Positions 1 to 6,328 are shown, counted from the stretch's first letter. The stretch: 10,489 bases of DNA from an uncultured Clostridium sp. (GCA_900556455.1 USOV01000031.1:1-10489), one strand, 5' to 3'. Notes: generated by a model not told the origin, from the sequence alone. Program-made: numbers and translations.

Positions 1-11
1 TGGGGCAGTGA

Positions 12-52
12 AAAAATAAAATATATAATCCCCGACGAGATTGGGCGGACGT
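12..52 (+). repeat. 41-bp terminal inverted repeat, left copy
   Basis: This segment is the exact reverse complement of 10449-10489, 41 of 41 bases. Its inner part (30-52) is GC-rich against an AT-rich background. The match stops at position 52, where the unique sequence leading to coaE begins. Read on the plus strand, frame 1 is open from position 1 to a TAG at 55-57 and would end in the residues IPDEIGRTF. The segment could therefore be the 3' end of a gene or mobile element running in from the left. I do not recognise the repeat; an IS end or another dispersed repeat is the simplest inference. Confidence 0.85.
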
Positions 53-94
53 TTTAGAGTTTGTCAAATTACAATTTATAGAAAGGTAATGATT

Positions 95-688
95 ATGAAA
101 ATAATTGGTATAACAGGCTCATCCGGAAGCGGAAAGAGCACAGTAACACAGATCTTAGAAAAAGAACTAAAAGCAAAAAGCATAAACGCAGATGAAGTAG
201 TAAAACAAATGCAAACACAAAGTTCTAAATATTTTGAAAAAATAGTAGAGCTATTTGGTAAAGAAATTATACAAGAAAATGGCTCTTTAAATAGAAAAAG
301 ACTTGCACAAATAATTTTTCAAGATAAAGCCCAAAAAGAAAAACTAGATAAATTGACTTATACATATGTAGTAAAAGAAATAAAAAAACAAGTAAATAAT
401 ACACAAGGAGACTATGTAATAATAGATGCACCACTACTTATAGAAAGTAAACTAAATGAAATTTGCAATGCGGTTATAGCCGTAATAAGTAATAAAGAAG
501 AACAAATAACAAGAATATGCAACCGCGATAATATAGAAAAAGACGATGCAAAACTAAGAATAGAAGCCCAAAAGGATAATGAATTTTATAAAAAAAATGC
601 AGATTATGTTGTAGAAAATAATGGAGGAAATTATAATGAACTCATGGGAAGAATTAGAAAGCTTATGCAAGAATTGCAACAAATGTAA
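95..688 (+). CDS. coaE: Dephospho-CoA kinase
   Basis: CoaE phosphorylates the 3'-hydroxyl of the dephospho-CoA ribose with ATP, the last step of coenzyme A synthesis, in the cytosol. The 197-residue product has the usual length. It opens with a P-loop (GSSGSGKS, residues 8-15), has the NAD acidic site near residue 33, a DAPLLIES segment equivalent to the family's VPLLFE lid region, and a C-terminal ADYVVENNGG corresponding to the usual AD.vI.N.G. I chose the ATG at 95 because the protein then starts MKIIGITG as expected and a GAAAGG site (81-86) lies 8 nt upstream. An in-frame ATG at 89 and an upstream ATG at 41 are less likely; the latter adds 18 residues unlike the family. The last 53 nt overlap the next gene, so the two are probably co-transcribed. 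No clear promoter is visible in the short leader. Confidence 0.95.
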   Translation: MKIIGITGSSGSGKSTVTQILEKELKAKSINADEVVKQMQTQSSKYFEKIVELFGKEIIQENGSLNRKRLAQIIFQDKAQKEKLDKLTYTYVVKEIKKQVNNTQGDYVIIDAPLLIESKLNEICNAVIAVISNKEEQITRICNRDNIEKDDAKLRIEAQKDNEFYKKNADYVVENNGGNYNELMGRIRKLMQELQQM

Positions 689-1184
689 GCTTGCACAAGG
701 AAGAAACAATGTGGTAATAGGATGTGGGAATAAAAAAGCTGATTTAATGTTTATAGGGGAAGGACCAGGTGCAGATGAGGATGCACAAGGAAATCCATTT
801 GTAGGAAAAGCCGGAAAACTTATGAACATGGCATTAACAGGAATTGGAATAAATAGAGATGAAGTATATATTACAAACATAGTGAAATGTAGACCACCTA
901 TGAATAGAAATCCAGAAAAAGATGAGGCAGATTCTTGCAAAGAATATTTACAAACTCAAATTGAATTAGTAAAACCTAAAATAATAGTACTTCTTGGAGG
1001 TGTGGCTCTAAAGAATATTTTAGGAGAAGAATATGGAATAACAAAAGCAAGAGGAATATGGGTAGAAAAAGACGGAATAAAATATATGCCAACATTTCAC
1101 CCTGCTGCCCTTCTTAGAGATGAAACAAAAAAAATAGCATTTTGGAAAGATCTTAAAATGGTAAAACAAGAGATAGACAAATAA
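636..1184 (+). CDS. udg: Family-4 (Fe-S) uracil-DNA glycosylase
   Basis: This enzyme removes uracil from DNA after cytosine deamination or dUMP misincorporation, starting base-excision repair. The 182-residue product shows the family-4 signature: GEGPGADEDAQGNPFVGKAG at residues 41-60 (active-site motif A) and HPAALLR at 155-161 (motif B). Cysteines 14, 17, 85 and 101 are spaced C-x2-C and C-x15-C, as needed for the [4Fe-4S] cluster of this family; Cys11 and Cys30 are extra. Start: the ATG at 636 has GGAGG (623-627) 8 nt upstream. The in-frame ATG at 621 overlaps that site and is less likely. Both the RBS and the first 18 codons lie inside coaE, so translation is probably coupled to it. Confidence 0.94.
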   Translation: MNSWEELESLCKNCNKCKLAQGRNNVVIGCGNKKADLMFIGEGPGADEDAQGNPFVGKAGKLMNMALTGIGINRDEVYITNIVKCRPPMNRNPEKDEADSCKEYLQTQIELVKPKIIVLLGGVALKNILGEEYGITKARGIWVEKDGIKYMPTFHPAALLRDETKKIAFWKDLKMVKQEIDK

Positions 1185-1209
1185 ACTACAATTTAATACA
1201 AAAAATTTA

Positions 1210-1238
1210 TTGCAAAATAGTAATATATTTGATATACT
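1210..1238 (+). promoter_or_regulatory. Sigma-A promoter for deoD
   Basis: A -35 TTGCAA (1210-1215) and a -10 TATACT (1233-1238) are separated by exactly 17 bp, and a TG dinucleotide at 1230-1231 makes an extended -10. Transcription should start near 1245, giving a leader of about 25 nt with AGGAGGT at 1258-1264. deoD is therefore probably not dependent on the coaE-udg transcript. Confidence 0.8.
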
Positions 1239-1270
1239 AAAGACGAAAATAAAAAATAGGAGGTAACAAT

Positions 1271-1978
1271 ATGACACCACATAATGAAGCCAAAAAAGAA
1301 GACATAGCAAAAGTTGTTTTAATGCCAGGAGACCCACTAAGGGCAAAATATATTGCAGAAAACTTTATGGAAAATGTGAGACTAGTTAACCAAGTAAGGG
1401 GAATGTATGCATATACAGGAACATACAAAGGAAAAGAAATAACAGTAATGGGACATGGAATGGGAATCCCAAGTGTAGGAATTTACACACATGAGTTATT
1501 TAAATTCTATGATGTAGACTGCATAATAAGAATTGGAAGTTGCGGAGCATATGTACCATCTCTAAACTTAAAAGATATTATAGTAGTAAATGAAGGATAT
1601 AGTGAATCAACATTTGCTGAAGTTTATAGCGGAGAAAAAGCACATTCAATAGCAGCTAAAAATTCATGCAATGATGTAATATTAGAAACAGCAAAAGAAA
1701 TGAACTTAAATGTAGTACAAGGAAATGTTCATAGTACAGACGTATTTTATTCAGAAACAGCAGATTTAAAAGAACTATATGAAAAACACGGATGTATTGC
1801 TGCAGAAATGGAATCATTTGCATTATTCCATATAGCAAATGTATTAAATAAAAAGGCAGCATGTATATTATCTGTAACAGACTCACTTGTAAAACCAGAA
1901 GAGTTAACACCAGCAGAAAGACAAACAGCTTTAACAAATATGATAAAATTAGGATTAGAAACAGCAATAAAGTTATAA
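1271..1978 (+). CDS. deoD: Purine-nucleoside phosphorylase, DeoD type
   Basis: DeoD cleaves purine (deoxy)nucleosides with phosphate to free base and (deoxy)ribose-1-phosphate, for purine salvage; the family forms cytosolic hexamers. The 235-residue product aligns colinearly with E. coli DeoD and keeps its key residues at the same numbers: His4, Gly20 and Arg24 (MPGDPLR), Arg43, Arg87 and Ser90 (IRIGSCG), Glu179-Met180-Glu181, the catalytic Asp204 and Arg217 (AERQT). A perfect AGGAGGT site lies 6 nt before the ATG. It has its own promoter. Downstream, 85 nt separate it from sigG, and a hairpin with a T-run there may act as its terminator. Confidence 0.97.
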   Translation: MTPHNEAKKEDIAKVVLMPGDPLRAKYIAENFMENVRLVNQVRGMYAYTGTYKGKEITVMGHGMGIPSVGIYTHELFKFYDVDCIIRIGSCGAYVPSLNLKDIIVVNEGYSESTFAEVYSGEKAHSIAAKNSCNDVILETAKEMNLNVVQGNVHSTDVFYSETADLKELYEKHGCIAAEMESFALFHIANVLNKKAACILSVTDSLVKPEELTPAERQTALTNMIKLGLETAIKL

Positions 1979-2004
1979 AGTAAGAAAGAAGTAGAAGAAT
2001 AAAA

Positions 2005-2033
2005 GAATAAATTACCTCCATTTGGAAATACTT
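2005..2033 (+). promoter_or_regulatory. Candidate sigma-F/G-type promoter for sigG
   Basis: GGAAATACTT at 2024-2033 fits the B. subtilis sigma-F -10 consensus as I recall it (GGNRANANTW). GAATA at 2005-2009 fits 4 of 5 positions of GYWTA, with a 14-bp spacer that is slightly short. A start near 2040 would fall inside the loop of the leader hairpin, after its left arm. This is inference from a degenerate consensus. Confidence 0.45.
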
Positions 2034-2066
2034 TAAATAAGTAAATCCAAAGGAGGTCTTTTTTTG
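2014..2066 (+). promoter_or_regulatory. sigG leader hairpin covering the SD, terminator-like
   Basis: ACCTCC-A-TTTGGA (2014-2026) pairs with TCCAAA-GGAGGT (2046-2057): 12 bp with one bulged A and a 19-nt loop. The right arm is the whole sigG Shine-Dalgarno sequence AGGAGGT (2051-2057). The arm is followed directly by CTTTTTTTG, so the same structure also looks like an intrinsic terminator for deoD read-through, with its U-tract running into the TTG start codon. mRNA that starts upstream would have its RBS hidden or be terminated, while mRNA that starts in the loop would have it free. Confidence 0.7.
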
Positions 2067-2838
2067 ATAAACAAGGTTGAAATCGCATCAGTAAATACTG
2101 CAAAATTACCTGTACTATCAGATGAAGAAAAAACAGAACTATTAATAAAATTAAAACAAGGGGATAAAGATGCTAGAGAAAAATTTATAAATGGAAATTT
2201 AAGATTAGTACTATCAGTGGTCCAAAGATTTAAAAATAGAGGAGAAAGTGCAGATGATTTATTCCAAATAGGATGTGTAGGGTTAATAAAAGCAATAGAT
2301 AATTTTGACCCAAACTTAAATGTAAAATTTAGCACATACCGGAGTACCTATGATAATAGGAGAAATTAGAAGACATTTAAGAGATAATAACCCAATAAGA
2401 GTAAGTAGATCAATGAGAGATTTGGCGTATAAAGCTATACAAATAAAAGATAGAATTTTTAAAGAAACACAAAAAGAAGCTACAATAGAAGAAATAGCAA
2501 AAGAATTAAATGCGGAAAAAGAAGATGTAATAGTAAGTTTAGATGCAATACAAGATCCTATATCTTTGCAAGAGCCAGTATATAATGAAAGTAGCGATAA
2601 TTTGTATGTAATGGATCAAGTAAAAGATAATAAAAACACAGATGAACTATGGGCAGAGAATATAACAATTTCAGAAGCAATGAAAAAGTTAAATGAAAGA
2701 GAAAAAAATATAATAACAAGAAGAATATTTGATGGGAAAACCCAAATGGAGGTAGCAGAAGAAATTGGTATATCACAAGCACAAGTATCTAGGCTAGAAA
2801 AAAATGCAATTGAGAGGATTAAAAGAATGTATAAGTAA
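2064..2838 (+). CDS. sigG: Sporulation sigma factor SigG, split by a +1 shift at CGG
   Basis: SigG directs late forespore transcription. The start is TTG at 2064, 6 nt after AGGAGGT, giving MINKVEIASVNTAKLPVL, the expected SigG N-terminus. Region 2 (NGNLRLVLSVVQRF, DLFQIGCVGLIKAIDNFD, KFSTY) is read in frame up to codon 92 (TAC, 2337-2339). The next in-frame codon is CGG, and that frame stops at 2367-2369. Skipping C2340 gives GGA GTA CCT ATG and resumes VPMIIGEIRRHLRDNNPIRVSRS, regions 3 and 4, and the C-terminal helix-turn-helix (EVAEEIGISQAQVSRLEK). The joined protein is 257 aa, against 260 in B. subtilis, so only one base is out of place. The break falls at the region 2.3/2.4 boundary, so the unshifted 101-aa product could not work as a sigma factor. 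The gene may use recoding, be a recent pseudogene, or carry a sequence error. The ATG at 2350 lacks a convincing RBS and would not rescue function. sigG next to ylmC matches B. subtilis gene order; the usual upstream sigE is absent. Confidence 0.9.
2337..2343 (+). other. Putative +1 frameshift site TAC C GGA in sigG
   Basis: In frame 0 the ribosome meets CGG at 2340-2342. Removing one base (C2340) restores the conserved frame and places glycine where SigG proteins usually have alanine (FSTY-A-VPMIIGEIRR). No homopolymer of three or more bases is present at the site, which argues against a simple homopolymer indel error. No stop codon or SD-like stimulator of the prfB kind lies beside it. Confidence 0.6.
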
Positions 2839-2881
2839 TGATATTAAATTTAACATCAGATTTCTACTAATATAATATCAT
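2838..2881. terminator. Weak AT hairpin between convergent sigG and ylmC
   Basis: ATGATATTA (2838-2846) pairs with TAATATCAT (2873-2881), a 9-bp stem of almost only A-U pairs with a 26-nt loop and no clear U-tract. It overlaps the 3' end of ylmC. It may help end either transcript, but this is a poor terminator. Confidence 0.25.
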
Positions 2882-3089
2882 CTCCAATACATTTAATATT
2901 CTGCCACGGAATTATAATATCATTACTTGAAGAAAAGAAACTAATTAATCTAGTAGAACCAGGAACAATAATAGAAGTAATCATGCCTGTTTCTAGGTCT
3001 GCATTTACATCTTGAACAAAACCAAGTCTCTTTCCATCAGTAATATTAATTACTTCTTTATGCTTAAAATCTAAACCTTTCCCAGACAT
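2856..3089 (-). CDS. ylmC: YlmC/YmxH-family PRC-barrel protein
   Basis: This 77-residue protein matches the YlmC/YmxH family: small PRC-barrel proteins of spore-forming Bacillota, usually near sigG or other sporulation genes, with no established biochemical role. Typical features are the LDFKHKEVINITDGKRLGFVQDV opening (reported here only in outline), the acidic D-x-E-T-G turn, the IIVPG strand and the closing IPW..IKCIGDDIILVEI. The ATG at 3089 is preceded on the minus strand by AGGAGGA (3095-3101). The gene converges on sigG with only 17 nt between them. In B. subtilis ylmC lies a little downstream of sigG on the same strand, so the neighbourhood is conserved but the gene is inverted here. 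Confidence 0.88.
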   Translation of the reverse strand: MSGKGLDFKHKEVINITDGKRLGFVQDVNADLETGMITSIIVPGSTRLISFFSSSNDIIIPWQNIKCIGDDIILVEI

Positions 3090-3113
3090 GAATATCCTCC
3101 TAAAATAAAATAT

Positions 3114-3142
3114 ATTATAGTGTATTCTTTGGGAGAGAAAAA
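3114..3142 (-). promoter_or_regulatory. Possible promoter for ylmC
   Basis: On the minus strand a perfect TATAAT (3119 to 3114) lies 12 nt upstream of the AGGAGGA site. Seventeen bases further up is TTTTTC, a poor -35. The -10 is good but the call rests mostly on it. Confidence 0.4.
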
Positions 3143-3253
3143 ATTCGTTACTAAATAATGTTTTTTACTTTTCATATTAATACAAGTATATAGTTGCAAA
3201 AAATACTTTATAATTGTGGTTCGGATTACAACAAAATCATCAAAATTAATTAA

Positions 3254-3280
3254 GAAAAGGGTTGAATTTTCAACCTTTTT
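3254..3280. repeat. Inverted repeat over the LCP promoter -35
   Basis: AAAAGG-G-TTGAA pairs with TTCAA-CCTTTT, a near-perfect palindrome with one bulged G, followed by a short T-run. It contains the LCP -35 hexamer. It could be an operator or a terminator for transcription entering from the left; no expressed gene on the plus strand obviously needs that terminator. Confidence 0.5.
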
Positions 3281-3290
3281 GTGTTATATT
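3262..3290 (+). promoter_or_regulatory. Extended -10 promoter for the LCP gene
   Basis: TTGAAT (3262-3267) and TATATT (3285-3290) are 17 bp apart, with TGT immediately before the -10 (extended -10). The predicted start near 3297 leaves a leader of about 23 nt with a purine-rich AAAGGGG site at 3305-3311. Confidence 0.75.
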
Positions 3291-3319
3291 AAATAACTGT
3301 AACGAAAGGGGAAAATAAA

Positions 3320-4327
3320 ATGGGAAAACATGTAGAAACAAAAGAAAATGAAGTAAGAAATAAGAAAAAGAAAAAAAGACATATTGGAAGAAAAATATTT
3401 TTAATTATATTAATTATTTGTGCAATAGCAGGAATAAGATTTGCCAAAAAAGTAAATGACTTGGAGGGAAATTGGTTTGCTGCATTGCTTGGCCATAATG
3501 AAGAAACATTAAAAAATTTAGATACATTGCAAATATTAGTTATGGGAGAAAGTACGGGCATGTCTGATACAATAATTGCCTGCTCATATAATCCAAAAAC
3601 ACAAAAAGCATCAATGCTTTCAATTCCAAGGGATACATATGTTGAAAATGGAAAGTATAAATACTCTGTGTATAATAAAATAAATTCATTATATTCAGGA
3701 GGAAAAACACCAGAAAAAACACTAGCAGCTGTAAACAAAATAACAGGATTAGATATAAAATATTATATCCTTGTTGATACAGAAGCATTAAGAAAATTAG
3801 TAGATTTAATAGATGGAGTAGAATTTGATGTTCCAAGAGACATGGACTATGATGATGATGATCAAAACTTACATATACACTTAAAAGGAGGTTACCAAAC
3901 TTTAAATGGGGACCAAGCAGAGCAAGTAGTAAGATTTAGACATAACAATGATGGAAGTTCATATTCTTATGAATATGGAAACGAAGACTATGGAAGAATG
4001 AAAACACAAAGAAATCTAATTATATCTGTTGCAAAGCAAACTATTAAATTAAAAAATATAACAGAAATAAGCAATATTATAAACATTATGAAAGAAGATG
4101 TAAAAACAAATATAGACTTTAATATGCTAATTGACTATATACCATATGCAATAAACATGGATTTTAACACAATTCAAACAGCACAACTACCAGGAAAATC
4201 AGAACAAAGAAGCGGGGGATGGTTCTTCTTCCATGACGAGGAAGAAACAACCCAAATAGTAGATGAGCTATTTAATGAAACTCCAAAACCAGAGGAAACA
4301 ACATCAGAAAATAATATAATAGAATAA
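3320..4327 (+). CDS. LytR-CpsA-Psr (LCP) family cell-wall ligase
   Basis: LCP enzymes transfer undecaprenyl-pyrophosphate-linked glycopolymers (teichoic acid or capsule precursors) onto peptidoglycan outside the membrane. The 335-aa product has a very basic cytoplasmic tail (KKKKKR, residues 15-20), one membrane segment (about 25-40), then the extracellular LCP domain. Motifs: SDTIIACSYNPKTQKA from residue 82, SIPRDT at 101-106 with the conserved arginine, NKINSLYS near 119-126, the LKGGYQTLNGDQAEQVVRFRH block at 188-208 and DYGRMKTQR at 223-231. The loop before SDT is short (MGESTGM) and lacks the GxDxR form of many family members, as in some clostridial relatives. The acidic C-terminal tail looks unstructured. 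It is monocistronic, with its own promoter upstream and a convergent hairpin downstream. The substrate cannot be inferred. Confidence 0.93.
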   Translation: MGKHVETKENEVRNKKKKKRHIGRKIFLIILIICAIAGIRFAKKVNDLEGNWFAALLGHNEETLKNLDTLQILVMGESTGMSDTIIACSYNPKTQKASMLSIPRDTYVENGKYKYSVYNKINSLYSGGKTPEKTLAAVNKITGLDIKYYILVDTEALRKLVDLIDGVEFDVPRDMDYDDDDQNLHIHLKGGYQTLNGDQAEQVVRFRHNNDGSSYSYEYGNEDYGRMKTQRNLIISVAKQTIKLKNITEISNIINIMKEDVKTNIDFNMLIDYIPYAINMDFNTIQTAQLPGKSEQRSGGWFFFHDEEETTQIVDELFNETPKPEETTSENNIIE

Positions 4328-4378
4328 AAAAATATCAGCCGTTTTGTATTTCTTATAAAATATATAAAACGGCTGATT
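4326..4378 (-). terminator. Intrinsic terminator for dacF, possibly two-way
   Basis: ATCAGCCGTTTT (4334-4345) pairs perfectly over 12 bp with AAAACGGCTGAT (4366-4377). On the minus strand the stem is followed by a U-rich run (from the A-run at 4326-4332), as expected for dacF. On the plus strand the tail is only TTAATAATAA, so it would stop LCP transcription less efficiently. Confidence 0.85.
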
Positions 4379-4408
4379 AATAATAAGTTAGTTAAACAAT
4401 ATTTTTTC

Positions 4409-5660
4409 TTAAAACCTTTTAATCATAGTAATTCTTTTCTTTTTTAGTTTAGCCTTCCTAAGTTTAAAAAATACCAAAACAATGAAAATTACTATAAAAA
4501 CAATTATACATTTCAAAAACATATGAGAAGATTTAACATCATTTTCAGCAATAAGATTTGCAGAATAGTTAATTCCATTTAAAGTATATGTTACACTCCC
4601 CAAAACTGTTCCCTTAGCAATTGGAGCCTTTATTTTATCATTTATTTTTATTTCATGCTTAATACTTAAAATATCTACATCATTTTTTACAGTAAAAGCT
4701 ATATCATTATCTAATACCAAATTTAATTTTTTCGTATCTTTTGTTGCCCCTTTTACAGAAACAGTTTCAACTGAATTTCCCTTAGTAGCAAATTTCTTAA
4801 AAGAAAAATTATCAAATCCATAATCAAAAAGTTTTTGAGTCTCTAAATATCTATTATCAGAAGTAGTACAATTTAATAAAACAGTAATTAGTTCTAAACC
4901 GTCTTTAGAAGCATAGCCCATTAAACAATAACCAGCAGGTGTAGTGTGGCCAGTTTTCATACCTAATGCATATTTGTAATAACTATTTTTATAATTTGGA
5001 TTTATAAGCTCATTTGTTGTACCAAAAATTCTATCATCAACAGTATAAATGTCTGTTACAGGAAGATGGAAATATGTTGTTTTATATAATTCTTTAAGTT
5101 TATCGAATTTTAAAGAATAATTCCCAATTAAAGCTAAATCGTGTGCTGTTGAATAATGATTTTCATTATGAACTCCATTTGGATTTATAAAATTACTATT
5201 AGTGCAGCCAATTTTAACTGCTGTTTGGTTCATTAATGTGCAAAAATCTTCTACTGAGCCACTAATATGTTCTGCTAGAACTAAGGCGGCATCATTTGCA
5301 GAAGAAACAATTAAAACATTTAAAAGTTCTTCAACAGTAAAGGTTTCGCCAGCTTTTAGATTTGCTGTAAGATAACCATATTCAACACCATCAATAGCAC
5401 TCTGGTTAACAGTAACTGTGTCAGCTAAATTACAATGCTCCATTACAACAATGGCAGTTAAAATTTTTGTAGTACTTGCTGGATACATTACTTGGTTACT
5501 ATTTCTTTCATATAAAATTTGCCCGAGAAGAGGCATCATATAAGATGGCAGCAGCAGAATTTAGTGAAAAATCTGGCTCTTCAGTTGCAAAAACTTTAGG
5601 GGCGCAAAATATTAAGATAATAAAAAATATTAAAAATAATTTATAACATAGTTTTTTCAT
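4409..5660 (-). CDS. dacF: D-Ala-D-Ala carboxypeptidase (DacF/PBP5-like), split by a +1 shift at CGG
   Basis: Peptidase S11 penicillin-binding protein that trims the terminal D-Ala of peptidoglycan stem peptides; DacF types act in spore cortex formation. The true start is the ATG at 5660-5658, behind a GGTGGTGAT site. It gives a signal peptide (MKKLCYKLFL, hydrophobic to FCAPKVFA, cut near residue 25), then SLNSAAAILYDASS. The next in-frame codon is CGG (5525-5523) and that frame ends at TGA 5510-5508 after 50 residues. Skipping one C restores GQILYERNSN and the whole catalytic domain: STTK (62-65 of the joined protein), SAN (120-122), KTG (235-237). A C-terminal domain, one membrane helix and a basic tail (KLRKAKLKKKR) follow. 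Joined length is 416 aa, normal for the family. The internal ATG at 5539 would start a protein with no signal peptide and no clear RBS. Recoding, a young pseudogene and a sequence error are all possible. DacA/DacB identity is not excluded. Confidence 0.9.
5522..5528 (-). other. Putative +1 frameshift site TCT C GGG in dacF
   Basis: Reading on the minus strand, TCT (5528-5526) is followed by C5525 and GGG (5524-5522). Frame 0 reads CGG and then stops within five codons; skipping the C gives Gly-Gln-Ile-Leu-Tyr-Glu, the conserved D.(A/N)SG..LYE segment of S11 enzymes. The glycine fits the family consensus at that position. Confidence 0.6.
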
Positions 5661-5678
5661 AATCAAATCACCACCATA

Positions 5679-5707
5679 AATATATATTAAAAATGTAAAA
5701 AAAACAA
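5679..5707 (-). promoter_or_regulatory. Probable dacF promoter
   Basis: On the minus strand TTGTTT (5707 to 5702) and TATATT (5684 to 5679) are 17 bp apart, just upstream of the dacF RBS. The region is very AT-rich, so chance matches are likely. It sits within the 65-bp gap shared with the divergent comEA, whose own promoter I could not define. Confidence 0.5.
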
Positions 5708-5725
5708 TAAAAATAAGGAGGAAAC

Positions 5726-6328
5726 ATGAAAAATTTTAAAAAAATAATTTTTTTGTCGATAATTGTAGGAGTTTTGGCGATTTATTTAGTTTACCATTAT
5801 GTAACAAATAGTTCTAGTGAGTATATAGAAGAAAACATTTACATAGAAACAAATAACCAACCAGAAGAAAAAAATAAAATATTTTTACATATTACAGGTG
5901 AGGTGAATGCGCCAGGAATTATAGAAATTGATGAAGGTGCAAGGTTAGCAGATGTAATAGAAGCAGCAGGGGGATTTACTGAAAATGCAGACATAAATAA
6001 AATAAATTTGGCATACATCGTTAAAGATGGGCAAAAAATAAACATACCAAATGTGAATTATGTGGATACAAATAGCTATATAACTGAAAATATGGGAGAA
6101 AATATTATAATAGAAGATATAACATCATCAAGTATGAATTTAGTAAATATAAATACTGCTACACAAACAGAATTAGAAACCTTAACAGGAATTGGTCCAT
6201 CAACAGCACTTAAAATAATAAAATATAGAGAAGAAAATGGAAAATTTAAAACAATAGAAGAAATAAAAAATGTTGCTGGGATAGGAGACTCAAAATTCGA
6301 AGCGATAAAAGATGAAATATGTGTGTAA
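5726..6328 (+). CDS. comEA: ComEA-like DNA-binding competence protein
   Basis: ComEA is a membrane-anchored receptor that binds double-stranded DNA outside the membrane during natural transformation. The 200-aa product has an N-terminal membrane anchor (about 7-24), an acidic linker, an SLBB domain (about 53-108; HITGEVNAPGIIEIDEGARL then the AGG turn at 81-83) and two helix-hairpin-helix motifs (LTGIGPSTALKII from 153 and VAGIGDSKFEAIK from 183), introduced by the typical NLVNINTAT. AAGGAGG lies 4 nt before the ATG. The comEB/comEC genes that often follow are not here; yihY follows instead behind its own promoter, so the gene stands alone. A DNA-uptake role is inferred from family only. Confidence 0.92.
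   Translation: MKNFKKIIFLSIIVGVLAIYLVYHYVTNSSSEYIEENIYIETNNQPEEKNKIFLHITGEVNAPGIIEIDEGARLADVIEAAGGFTENADINKINLAYIVKDGQKINIPNVNYVDTNSYITENMGENIIIEDITSSSMNLVNINTATQTELETLTGIGPSTALKIIKYREENGKFKTIEEIKNVAGIGDSKFEAIKDEICV

Noticed and set aside
51..86. GTTTTAGAG at the start of the coaE leader resembles the start of type II CRISPR repeats.
   Set aside because: There is a single copy with no second repeat, no spacers and no cas genes; a 9-base match is expected by chance.
2337..2369. A sigG interruption by an intervening element of the skin type.
   Set aside because: Only one base is inserted, and the flanking coding sequence is continuous.
3194..3214. TTGCAA and TATAAT upstream of the LCP gene.
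   Set aside because: The spacer is only 9 bp, too short for a sigma-A promoter; the TTGAAT-17-TATATT pair further down fits better.
5839..6045. Antisense ORFs inside comEA, sigG, LCP, deoD and other genes.
   Set aside because: They are frame shadows of well-supported genes, lack RBSs and show no family features.
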